From positions 1 to 10,203 of the forward strand of contig JAODMX010000138.1 of NCBI GenBank assembly GCA_025464735.1: a stretch of DNA of 10,203 bases, given 5' to 3'. Made by a program: the position numbers and the translations under genes. Under the pieces are notes generated by a model that was not told the origin of the DNA, did not search any database, and was given only the letters and a program-made list of their open reading frames with translations. Numbering within the stretch: position 1 is the first letter of the stretch; each line of letters begins with the position of its first letter. Of the stretch, positions 1 to 6,494 are shown one piece after another. This DNA is from Frondihabitans sp. (GTDB lineage: Bacteria; Actinomycetota; Actinomycetes; Actinomycetales; Microbacteriaceae).

Positions 1-375
1 TCCACCGAGCAGCAGCAGGCGCCGTCGATCTTCTCGCGCATCGTCGCGCGCGAGATCCCGGCAACCATCGTCTACGAGACCGAGACCGTCATCGCCTTCC
101 AGGACATCGCTCCTAAAGCTCCGGTGCATCTCCTGGTCGTCCCCAAGACGGAGGAATACGCGAACGTCGTCGAACTGGCGGCCGGCGATCCCTCGTTGCT
201 CGCCGAGGTCGTCGACGTCGCGTCGAAACTCTCTGCAGATCCTGCTCTGATGAAGGATTATCCGCGCGACCAATTCCGTTTGATCTTCAATACCGGCGAA
301 GCCGTCGGTCAGACCGTGTTCCATGTTCATGCGCATGTCATGGCCGGGAACCTCCAGGAAGGCTCACTTGCCTAG
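1..375 (+). CDS. HIT-family nucleotide-binding hydrolase (5' end outside window)
   Basis: Frame 1 is open from the first base and ends at TAG 373-375, giving 124 residues without the native start. It carries the histidine-triad signature H-V-H-A-H at fragment residues 108-112 (bases 322-336). Upstream are the family's usual blocks: an acidic strand with ETETVIAFQDIAPKAPVH, then LLVVPK. HIT proteins of this size (HINT branch) are about 110-120 residues, so only a few N-terminal residues are probably missing. HINT enzymes hydrolyse purine nucleoside phosphoramidates and acyl-adenylates in the cytoplasm, the central histidine of the triad being the nucleophile; the substrate here cannot be told from sequence. 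A GTG at 124 is an internal codon, not a start, because the homologous sequence continues upstream of it. The stop overlaps the start of phoH, so the two are probably co-transcribed, as in many actinobacteria. Confidence 0.93.
   Translation, partial: STEQQQAPSIFSRIVAREIPATIVYETETVIAFQDIAPKAPVHLLVVPKTEEYANVVELAAGDPSLLAEVVDVASKLSADPALMKDYPRDQFRLIFNTGEAVGQTVFHVHAHVMAGNLQEGSLA
356..362 (+). promoter_or_regulatory. Ribosome binding site that fixes the phoH start
   Basis: AGGAAGG lies five bases upstream of the TTG at 368, inside the end of the HIT gene. An in-frame ATG further upstream at 323 would add 15 residues encoded by the overlapping HIT histidine-triad region and has no comparable site in front of it. 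This favours the TTG start. Confidence 0.7.
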
Positions 376-1441
376 TAGTTCCAGCAGCGACCTCTCGGCC
401 TCGTCAGCTGTGGCCGACACCCGCCGTGTCGACCTCGTGATCGACGGCGTCGCCATGGTCCAGCTTCTCGGGCCCCAGGATCGTCTCCTTCGGGCCGTCG
501 AGAAGCAGTACCCGCAGGTGCGGGTCCTCGTCCGGGGCAACGAGGTCGCGCTCGAGGGGCCGGCCGCTGATGTGGATCACGCGCGTGTGCTCGTCGACGA
601 GCTCGTCGCGATGGTGAGGCACGGGCACGATCTCGGCCCCGCCGAAGTCGTCACGACAGATCGTCTCCTCGACGAGGGCAAGGGCCACCCGGTCGAGCTG
701 TTCGGCACGCCGATCCTCACCAACAAGGGCAAGAGCATCCGGGCGAAGACGCTCGGCCAGAAAGACTACGTCGAGGCCATCGACGACAACACGATCACCT
801 TCGGCATCGGGCCGGCCGGTACGGGAAAGACCTACCTCGCGAGGGCGAAGGCGGTCCAGGCGCTCCAGCGTCGCGAAGTCACCCGGATCATTCTGACCAG
901 GCCCGCTGTTGAGGCTGGCGAGCGCCTCGGCTTCCTGCCGGGCACTCTGACCGACAAGATCGACCCCTACCTCCGGCCGCTCTACGACGCGCTCAACGAG
1001 ATGATGGACCCCGAGGTGGTTCCGAAGCTCCTCGCGGCAGGCACCGTCGAGGTCGCACCTCTCGCCTACATGCGTGGCAGAACCCTCAACGACGCATTCG
1101 TCGTTCTCGACGAGGCCCAGAACACCACCCCCGAGCAGATGAAGATGTTCCTCACCCGTCTCGGCTTCGGATCAAAGATGGTCGTCACGGGCGACGTCAC
1201 GCAGGTCGACCTTCCGACGGGCGCGAGCGGGCTCCAGCTGGTCACGCGGGTTCTGAAAGACATCGACGACATCCATTTCGCGATCCTCACGAGCGACGAC
1301 GTGGTTCGCCACACGCTGGTCGCTCGCATCGTCGACGCCTACACCACCTTCGACGCCGAGAAGCAGGCGGCACAGGCTCGGCGTCAGGCGGAGCGCGAAG
1401 CGGCCACTGAGACCGCGGCGGTCCGGGGGAGCGTTTCGTGA
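368..1441 (+). CDS. phoH: PhoH-like ATPase (PhoH family)
   Basis: From the TTG start this is a 357-residue cytoplasmic ATPase of the PhoH family (E. coli YbeZ relative). A short polar N-terminus is followed by a small domain resembling an RNA-binding KH-like region (about 15-80), then the P-loop core. The Walker A motif GPAGTGKT is at 148-155 and the Walker B motif LDEAQN at 247-252, followed by a sensor-like GDVTQVDLP segment. The C-terminal tail is rich in Ala, Arg and Glu. PhoH/YbeZ proteins are helicase-like ATPases genetically and physically linked to YbeY in rRNA processing; the exact activity is not settled. The gene starts inside the HIT stop region (8-nt overlap) and its own TGA overlaps the GTG of ybeY. 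I chose TTG 368 over ATG 323 because of the ribosome binding site and because family homology starts only later. Length is normal for actinobacterial PhoH. Confidence 0.95.
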   Translation: MPSSSSSDLSASSAVADTRRVDLVIDGVAMVQLLGPQDRLLRAVEKQYPQVRVLVRGNEVALEGPAADVDHARVLVDELVAMVRHGHDLGPAEVVTTDRLLDEGKGHPVELFGTPILTNKGKSIRAKTLGQKDYVEAIDDNTITFGIGPAGTGKTYLARAKAVQALQRREVTRIILTRPAVEAGERLGFLPGTLTDKIDPYLRPLYDALNEMMDPEVVPKLLAAGTVEVAPLAYMRGRTLNDAFVVLDEAQNTTPEQMKMFLTRLGFGSKMVVTGDVTQVDLPTGASGLQLVTRVLKDIDDIHFAILTSDDVVRHTLVARIVDAYTTFDAEKQAAQARRQAEREAATETAAVRGSVS

Positions 1442-1902
1442 GCATCGAGATCAACAACGAATCGAGCATCCCGGTCGACGAGGGCGCGATCCTTCGCCTG
1501 GCTACGTTCGCCCTCGATCAGATGCACGTCCATCCCGAGGCCGAACTCGCGATCGTCCTGGTCGACGAAGGGGCCATGGAGCAACTCCATGTGCAGTGGA
1601 TGGACGAACCAGGTCCGACCGACGTCCTGAGCTTCCCGATGGACGAACTGCGGCCCGGCACCGAAGAGGAGCCCACGCCTCCGGGTCTCCTGGGCGACAT
1701 CGTTCTGTGTCCCCAGGTTGCTACAGCCCAGGCGATCACGGCTGAGCACTCCGCTCTCGACGAGATGCTGCTTCTCACGACACACGGCATCCTGCACCTG
1801 CTCGGGTTCGACCATGCCGAGCCCGACGAGAAGGCCGAGATGTTCGGGATCCAGGACGGCATCCTCGCGGCGTTCGTCGACGCCGACCGCGCACACGGGT
1901 AG
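1438..1902 (+). CDS. ybeY: rRNA maturation endoribonuclease YbeY
   Basis: This 154-residue protein is YbeY (UPF0054), a zinc-dependent single-strand endoribonuclease acting in 16S rRNA 3'-end maturation and 70S ribosome quality control. The diagnostic metal site H-x3-H-x5-H is intact, with His116, His120 and His126 in [11 protein letters not shown]. The family's DVLSFPMDE block and the [11 protein letters not shown] block precede it. The GTG start overlaps the phoH stop by four bases, and GGGGGAG at 1425-1431 sits six bases upstream as a strong ribosome binding site. Length matches the family (about 150 residues). Position between phoH and a CorC-type gene is the classic ybeZ-ybeY-ybeX order. 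No oddities seen. Confidence 0.97.
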   Translation: MSIEINNESSIPVDEGAILRLATFALDQMHVHPEAELAIVLVDEGAMEQLHVQWMDEPGPTDVLSFPMDELRPGTEEEPTPPGLLGDIVLCPQVATAQAITAEHSALDEMLLLTTHGILHLLGFDHAEPDEKAEMFGIQDGILAAFVDADRAHG

Positions 1903-1911
1903 GCGGCCGAG

Positions 1912-3264
1912 ATGATCGCGATCTTCATCACGGCTGCGGTCCTGCTGGTCGTGTTCGGCGGTGTCCTCGCGGCAGTCGACTCGGCACTGACTGTTCTCAG
2001 CCGACACGACCTTCTTGAGATCGCCGAGGCACGAAGGCGCGGGTCGCGATCCATCGTCGCAATCGCCGACGACGTGGGTGCACACGTCAACGCGCTCAAC
2101 TTCGTCCGCGTGCTGGCTGAGACGTCCGCCGCGGTTCTCGTGTCGCTGTCGTTCGCATATTCGATCGCCGAGTGGTGGTGGGCACTGCTCCTCTCCGCGT
2201 TGATCATGACGGCGGTGTCCTTCGTGCTCGTGGGGTCGAGCCCCCGCAGCGTCGGCCGCGCCCACGCGCGCGGCATGATCTCGCTCTTCGCGGGGATGAT
2301 CAGGGGCATTCGACTTGTTCTCGGCCCGCTCGCCGACGCCCTCGTCGCCGTCGGCAACTGGGTGACGCCCGGTCGGCCTCGCACCGCATCCTTTTCGTCA
2401 GAAGAGCAGCTGTTGAGCATGGTCGACGAGGCGACCGAGCTGGACGTCCTCGACGAAGACGACCGGGCCCTGATTCACTCGATCTTCGAATTCAACGAGA
2501 CGGTGGTCCGTGAGGTCATGATCCCGCGCACCGACATGGTGACCGTCGACGCCGACGCCACCATCGAAGGTGCGATGTCGGTGTTTCTGAGTAAGGGCGT
2601 GTCGCGGGTGCCGGTGATCGGCCGAGACAACGACGACGTACTCGGCATCATGTATCTCCGCGACGCAGCCCGTTTTGTCTACGAACGGCGGAACAAGGCG
2701 GCAAGTCACGCGGCAGATCTGGCGAAGCAGGCGGTTTTCATTCCCGAATCCAAGCGGGCAGACGAGACCCTGCGCCAGATGCAGACCGACAAGAACCACC
2801 TCGCGATGGTCGTCGACGAATACGGTGGTATTGCAGGCCTGGTGACCCTCGAAGATCTGATCGAAGAGCTCGTCGGCGACATCAGCGACGAGTACGACCA
2901 GGAGGTCGTCGATCACCGCGAACTCTCCGACGGCGTCCACCTCGTGAGCGCACGGATGCCCGTCGATGAGCTCGGTGACCTCTTCGGCATCGAACTCGAC
3001 GACGACGACGTCGACTCGGTCGGCGGACTGTTGACCAAGGCGCTGGGTCGACTGCCCGAAAAGGGTTCGCAGGTCACGGTCTCCGGGCTCGTCCTCACCG
3101 CCAACCAGACCGAGGGCCGACGTCGCGACCTCCAGACCGTCCGCGTTGAACGCGATCCGGCCCTGGCCGACAGCCAGGCCGCGTTCGCTGTCGAGTCGGA
3201 TCGCCCTTCGACCGACAAAAACCAGACCCGATCACGATCGACCACAGACGAGCGGACCCCGTAG
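1912..3264 (+). CDS. Membrane CBS-domain protein, CNNM/CorC (HlyC) type
   Basis: A 450-residue membrane protein starting at ATG nine bases after ybeY, with AGGCGG at 1901-1906 as a possible ribosome binding site. The order of domains is a CNNM (DUF21) membrane domain with about four hydrophobic segments (residues 1-150), a CBS pair (about 200-330; MIPRTDM at 203-209 opens the first and VDEYGG at 301-306 marks the second), and a CorC_HlyC transporter-associated domain (about 340-425). The tail after about 425 is hydrophilic and probably disordered. CNNM/CorC proteins bind ATP-Mg through the CBS pair and mediate or regulate Mg2+ export at the cytoplasmic membrane; older 'haemolysin' names in this family are usually unsupported. 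E. coli YbeX (CorC) lacks the membrane domain, so this is the longer CNNM form usual in Gram-positives. Its location between ybeY and era is conserved and suggests co-expression with ribosome maturation genes. Ion specificity is inferred from the family only. Confidence 0.92.
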   Translation: MIAIFITAAVLLVVFGGVLAAVDSALTVLSRHDLLEIAEARRRGSRSIVAIADDVGAHVNALNFVRVLAETSAAVLVSLSFAYSIAEWWWALLLSALIMTAVSFVLVGSSPRSVGRAHARGMISLFAGMIRGIRLVLGPLADALVAVGNWVTPGRPRTASFSSEEQLLSMVDEATELDVLDEDDRALIHSIFEFNETVVREVMIPRTDMVTVDADATIEGAMSVFLSKGVSRVPVIGRDNDDVLGIMYLRDAARFVYERRNKAASHAADLAKQAVFIPESKRADETLRQMQTDKNHLAMVVDEYGGIAGLVTLEDLIEELVGDISDEYDQEVVDHRELSDGVHLVSARMPVDELGDLFGIELDDDDVDSVGGLLTKALGRLPEKGSQVTVSGLVLTANQTEGRRRDLQTVRVERDPALADSQAAFAVESDRPSTDKNQTRSRSTTDERTP

Positions 3265-4170
3265 ATGACGACTTCCCACCCAGCCGACTACCGAGCGGGA
3301 TTCGTCTCGTTCGTGGGTCGTCCCAACGTCGGAAAATCCACCCTGACGAATGCGCTCGTCGGCGAGAAAGTGGCGATCACGTCGTCCAAGCCGCAGACGA
3401 CCAGACGGGCGATTCGTGGCATCGTGCACCAGAAGACCGGTCAGCTCGTGCTGGTCGACACCCCGGGAATGCACCGTCCCCGCACCCTTCTGGGAGAACG
3501 ACTGAACTCGGTGGTCCAAGACACGCTCGGCGACGTCGATGTCATCGGGTTCTGCGTGCCCGCGAACGAAAAGCTCGGCCCAGGCGATCGCTTCATCAAC
3601 GAACAGCTCGATGCGTTTCCGCGCGCCAAGAAGGTCGCCATCGTGACCAAGATCGATGCGGCGTCGAAGGCTGCCGTTGCAGAGCAGCTATTGGCGGTGA
3701 GCGCGCTTCGCGACTGGGAGACCATCATTCCGCTGTCGGCGGTGAGTCGGATCCAGCTCGATACGGTCACCTCCGAGCTCATCCGGTTGCTGCCGATCTC
3801 CCCGCAGCTCTACCCCGACGAGACGGTGACCGAAGAACTGATTGAAGACCGGGTGTCCGAGCTCATCCGCGAAGCCGCTCTCGAGGGTGTGCAGGACGAA
3901 CTTCCCCACTCACTGGCCGTCACGATCGACGACATCGTCGAGCGCGACGACCGTGACCTCGTCGAGATCTATGCCAACCTCTTCGTCGAGCGAGACAGCC
4001 AGAAGGGCATCATCATCGGGCACAAGGGCGCCCGTCTTCGCGAGGTGGGAGAGCGCGCCCGCGCCCAGATCGAGCCGCTCGTCGGCAAACAGGTGTTCCT
4101 CTCGATCCGTGTCAAGGTCGCAAAAGACTGGCAACGGGATCCCAAGCAGCTGGGCAGGCTCGGATTCTGA
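3265..4170 (+). CDS. era: GTPase Era
   Basis: Era is an essential GTPase that binds the 3' end of 16S rRNA and guides 30S subunit assembly. All signature elements are present in this 301-residue protein, the same length as E. coli Era: G1 GRPNVGKST (18-26), the switch-I/G2 stretch KPQTTRR (42-48), G3 DTPG (65-68) and G4 TKID (128-131). A C-terminal KH domain carries GHKG (252-255) as its GXXG RNA-binding loop and ends with VKVAKDWQRDPKQLGRLGF. The ATG follows the stop of the CBS gene with no gap, so translation is probably coupled. It is the last gene of the conserved block: after it there is a 126-nt gap with its own promoter, and a two-component system follows rather than the recO gene found next to era in many bacteria. 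Confidence 0.98.
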   Translation: MTTSHPADYRAGFVSFVGRPNVGKSTLTNALVGEKVAITSSKPQTTRRAIRGIVHQKTGQLVLVDTPGMHRPRTLLGERLNSVVQDTLGDVDVIGFCVPANEKLGPGDRFINEQLDAFPRAKKVAIVTKIDAASKAAVAEQLLAVSALRDWETIIPLSAVSRIQLDTVTSELIRLLPISPQLYPDETVTEELIEDRVSELIREAALEGVQDELPHSLAVTIDDIVERDDRDLVEIYANLFVERDSQKGIIIGHKGARLREVGERARAQIEPLVGKQVFLSIRVKVAKDWQRDPKQLGRLGF

Positions 4171-4261
4171 GAGCTGTCACGAGCCACTGCGGCGCCACGC
4201 TTCGCTCTACATCGGCCGGATGATTCCTGCCCCTCGCTGGTCGCGTGCGGCTGCGGAAGCG

Positions 4262-4296
4262 CTGACGCCAGGTCCCTGACCCCGTACGGTGGTCTG
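4262..4296 (+). promoter_or_regulatory. Predicted sigma-70-type promoter of the two-component operon (leaderless)
   Basis: CTGACG at 4262-4267 resembles a -35 box and TACGGT at 4285-4290 fits the actinobacterial TANNNT -10 box, separated by exactly 17 bases. The -10 box ends six bases before GTG at 4297, so transcription would begin at or within a base or two of the start codon. No purine-rich ribosome binding site of normal strength stands before the GTG. This is the usual picture of a leaderless gene. The rest of the gap (4171-4261) shows nothing I can name and no clear terminator for era. Confidence 0.6.
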
Positions 4297-5604
4297 GTGA
4301 TCATGCGCCGCGTCCCCACCAACCAGGTGGTCTTCGACATCGTCGTCGGCGTGCTCGTGGGTCTTGTGACGCTGCCGTTCGACGTGCATCAGAATTCGTG
4401 GTCGCTCGTCATCACGATCGGAATGGTCGTAGCCCTCGTCTTCCGGCGTCTCTCGCCGGCGACGGCTCTCAGCGTCGCGTGGGCCAGCGCGGCGTTCGAA
4501 ATGCTCACCCTCTCGAACCCCCAGGTCTCGAACCTGGCTATCTGCGCGGTTCTCTACGCGTCGGCCGCGTACGGGAGCAACCGGGTCAAGTGGATCGGTC
4601 TCGGATCGGTCGGTGTCGGCGCCGCCATCGGCGTGTTCTACGTGACGTTCGCGCATCTGGCGATCTTCGGCGTCCCGCACGACCTGGGCGACGCGACCGA
4701 GCTCGTTCGTCTGCTGCTCCAAATCGGCATCGTGTTCCTCGGATTCCTGGCGCTGCTTGGCCTGCCCTGGGTCGGTGGCCAGTTGGTCCGCACCCGGTAT
4801 GCGGCCCGAGAGAGTCGAGATGCGCAGCTTGCCGCCGAGCGTGAAGCGGCCCGTGCCGAGCGCGAAGCGACGCGAGCCGAGGGCGAAGCAGCACGCGCGG
4901 AGCGGGAGGCGGCGCGCGCCGAAAGAGATATCGCCGTCGAGCAGGAACGCAGTCGGATCGCCCGCGACATGCACGACGTCGTGGCACATTCGCTTGCGGT
5001 CGTCATCGCTCAGGCCGACGGCGCGCGCTACGCCTATCGTGCGGACCCCACGAGTGTCGAAGAGTCGCTGACGACCATTGCCGCGACAGCGCGGGAGGCC
5101 CTCGTCGAGGTCCGAGTGCTGCTCGGCCAGCTGCGGCACAGCCAGGGCGCGGCACCCCAGCCCGTCCTCGGCGACCTCGAGAAACTCGTCGAGCAGATGA
5201 CGACGGCCGGGCTCTCGATCGATCTGCGCTCGAGCGGTGTTCCGGCGCAACTCGGGAGCAACCGCCAACTCGCGATCTACCGCATCGTGCAAGAATCTCT
5301 GACGAACGTCCTCCGCCACGGCGACACAGGATCGTCGGTCGACGTTCTCTTCGACTGGCGGCCCGACGACCTCACCATCGTCGTGGCCAGCACTCTCCTT
5401 CCTACGGCTCCGATTGATCCCGATGCTCTCACCAGCAGCGGGCAATTCCGGCCCGACGAGCGACGCGGCCACGGTGTCGTGGGCATGCGCGAGCGAGCGG
5501 CGCTGGCCGGAGGCACCTTGACCACCCACCAGGCGAACGGCAGGTTCATCGTCCGAGCCAACATCCCCTCCACCGCCTTGACCCAGGAAGTCCGACTCCG
5601 ATGA
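4297..5604 (+). CDS. Membrane sensor histidine kinase (HisKA_3 / NarL-DesK type)
   Basis: This 435-residue protein is the sensor of a two-component pair. Five to six hydrophobic segments span residues 11-157 with very short loops, so the stimulus is probably sensed in or near the membrane. A charged linker follows, with four Ala-Glu-Arg heptads at 180-207, predicted coiled coil. The HisKA_3 dimerisation box RDMHDVVAHSLAVVIAQA holds the phospho-acceptor His226. The HATPase_c domain shows the N-box ESLTNVLRHG (Asn337) and the G-box GHGVVGMRER (391-400). The start is taken at GTG 4297 because a promoter fits it as a leaderless start; ATG 4303, two codons on, is the alternative. The stop overlaps the response-regulator ATG by four bases (ATGA). 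The signal is unknown: DesK-like kinases respond to membrane fluidity, and other actinobacterial members to envelope-active antibiotics. A role in envelope sensing is inferred from topology and neighbours. Confidence 0.93.
   Translation: MIMRRVPTNQVVFDIVVGVLVGLVTLPFDVHQNSWSLVITIGMVVALVFRRLSPATALSVAWASAAFEMLTLSNPQVSNLAICAVLYASAAYGSNRVKWIGLGSVGVGAAIGVFYVTFAHLAIFGVPHDLGDATELVRLLLQIGIVFLGFLALLGLPWVGGQLVRTRYAARESRDAQLAAEREAARAEREATRAEGEAARAEREAARAERDIAVEQERSRIARDMHDVVAHSLAVVIAQADGARYAYRADPTSVEESLTTIAATAREALVEVRVLLGQLRHSQGAAPQPVLGDLEKLVEQMTTAGLSIDLRSSGVPAQLGSNRQLAIYRIVQESLTNVLRHGDTGSSVDVLFDWRPDDLTIVVASTLLPTAPIDPDALTSSGQFRPDERRGHGVVGMRERAALAGGTLTTHQANGRFIVRANIPSTALTQEVRLR
4834..4917 (+). repeat. Four imperfect 21-bp repeats encoding an AEREAAR heptad
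   Basis: Four in-frame 21-base units inside the kinase gene encode AEREAAR, AEREATR, AEGEAAR and AEREAAR, followed by a partial AERD. Each unit is one heptad, so a change in copy number would keep the reading frame and alter the length of the helical signal-transmission rod by one heptad. The units differ at several synonymous positions, so the array looks old rather than freshly expanded. Confidence 0.75.
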
Positions 5605-6308
5605 GCGCCACCGCGATCGACACCGACAAGCCGTCAGCCGCCAGAACGATCAAAGTCGTCCTTGTCGACGACCAGGCCCTCTTCCGGGCCGGGATCCGGA
5701 TGGTCGTCTCCTCGCAGAGCGACCTGGAGTTTGTGGGGGAGGCCGGTGACGGTCAGGAAGGCGTAGAGGTCGTGGCGCGCACGCGACCGGACGTCGTCCT
5801 CATGGACATCCGGATGCCGGTGATGGATGGGATCGCAGCGACCGCGGCCATTCTCGAGCAGGCGGACCGGGAAGGGCGCCCGGCGCCCCGGATCCTGGTG
5901 CTCACGACGTTCGACCTGGACGAGGCCGCCACCCGCGCCATCCGCGGCGGGGCCAGCGGTTTCGTGCTGAAAGACAGCGACCCCGAGTTTCTTCTCGCCG
6001 CCATCCGCACCGTGCACGCGGGAACATCGGTCATCGCTGCCTCCGCGACCCGCGAGTTGTTCGAGCATTTCGACGGCAGCGCCGGTGCGCCGAAGGTCGT
6101 TCCCGAGGCGTTCTCGTCGCTGACCACGCGCGAACGTGACATCTTCCAATCGGCTGCCCGAGGGCTCAGCAACAGCGAGATCGCACGGCTCGAGTACCTC
6201 AGCGAGGCAACGGTGAAGACTCATATCTCTCGGATCCTGGCCAAGCTGTCTCTGCGCGATCGCGTGCAGCTGGTCGTCTACGCGTACGAGCACGGTCTGA
6301 CCGCCTGA
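5601..6308 (+). CDS. Response regulator, NarL/LuxR family
   Basis: A 235-residue DNA-binding response regulator and the evident partner of the preceding kinase, whose stop codon it overlaps (ATGA). The receiver domain (about 17-135) has the acidic pair Asp23-Asp24, the phospho-acceptor Asp69 in VVLMDIRMPVMDG, the conserved Thr in VLTTFD, and the Lys in FVLKDSDPE. A linker leads to a LuxR/GerE helix-turn-helix (about 168-232) with LTTRERDIFQSAARGLSNSEIA and the recognition-helix region SEATVKTHISRIL. AGGAAG at 5585-5590 lies ten bases before the ATG. About 17 residues precede the receiver domain, slightly more than usual, but no internal ATG in that stretch is better placed. Phosphorylation should drive dimerisation and DNA binding; the target is unknown, but the membrane-protein operon immediately downstream is the first candidate. 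Confidence 0.95.
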   Translation: MSATAIDTDKPSAARTIKVVLVDDQALFRAGIRMVVSSQSDLEFVGEAGDGQEGVEVVARTRPDVVLMDIRMPVMDGIAATAAILEQADREGRPAPRILVLTTFDLDEAATRAIRGGASGFVLKDSDPEFLLAAIRTVHAGTSVIAASATRELFEHFDGSAGAPKVVPEAFSSLTTRERDIFQSAARGLSNSEIARLEYLSEATVKTHISRILAKLSLRDRVQLVVYAYEHGLTA

Positions 6309-6311
6309 CGA

Positions 6312-6329
6312 GTGCCGCGGCTACGGCAC
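6312..6329 (+). terminator. Short hairpin just after the response regulator, possible terminator
   Basis: GTGCCG and CGGCAC form a perfect 6-bp stem around a 6-base loop, beginning four bases after the response-regulator stop. No T-run follows, so it is not a textbook intrinsic terminator. Actinobacterial terminators often lack the T-run, so the placement makes the call plausible but weak. Confidence 0.3.
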
Positions 6330-6433
6330 GCCGGCCGTTCAGTGAATTGGCAAGGTCACCTTCAGGCAACGGTTCGATAGCAATCAGCCGCAGCACGGGG
6401 AATTCACAGGCACACTCACGGCATCATCGATCC

Positions 6434-6479
6434 GGCCCCTCGTCATACGGGGCCAAGGCACGCCACCAGACCGGTGCCT
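6434..6479 (+). other. Two adjacent inverted repeats in the leader of the hydrolase operon
   Basis: The 186-bp gap between the response regulator and the first hydrolase holds two 6-bp inverted repeats close to the start codon. GGCCCC (6434-6439) pairs with GGGGCC (6449-6454) around nine bases, and AGGCAC (6456-6461) pairs with GTGCCT (6474-6479) around twelve. The second ends three bases before the AAAGGA ribosome binding site at 6483-6488. They could fold in the mRNA leader or be a protein-binding site, but inverted repeats of this size also arise by chance in GC-rich DNA. I found no convincing promoter in 6309-6494. Confidence 0.3.
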
Positions 6480-6494
6480 ACGAAAGGATCGCAC

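Noticed and set aside
323..367. An upstream ATG that would lengthen PhoH by 15 residues
   Set aside because: It lies inside the HIT histidine-triad codons in another frame and has no ribosome binding site, whereas TTG 368 has AGGAAGG five bases upstream.
1384..2265. A long - strand open frame across ybeY and the CBS gene
   Set aside because: It spans two confidently identified genes and their junction, and its translation shows no recognisable domain.
4207..5529. A 440-codon open frame on the - strand opposite the histidine kinase
   Set aside because: Composition is dominated by Arg, Asp, Glu and His with no domain motif, as expected for an antisense shadow of a GC-rich gene; the + strand holds clear kinase motifs.
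6342..6407. GTGAATT (6342-6348) and AATTCAC (6401-6407), a 7-base inverted match 52 bases apart
   Set aside because: In a gap of about 186 bases roughly one such 7-base match is expected by chance, so it is not evidence of an operator or loop by itself.
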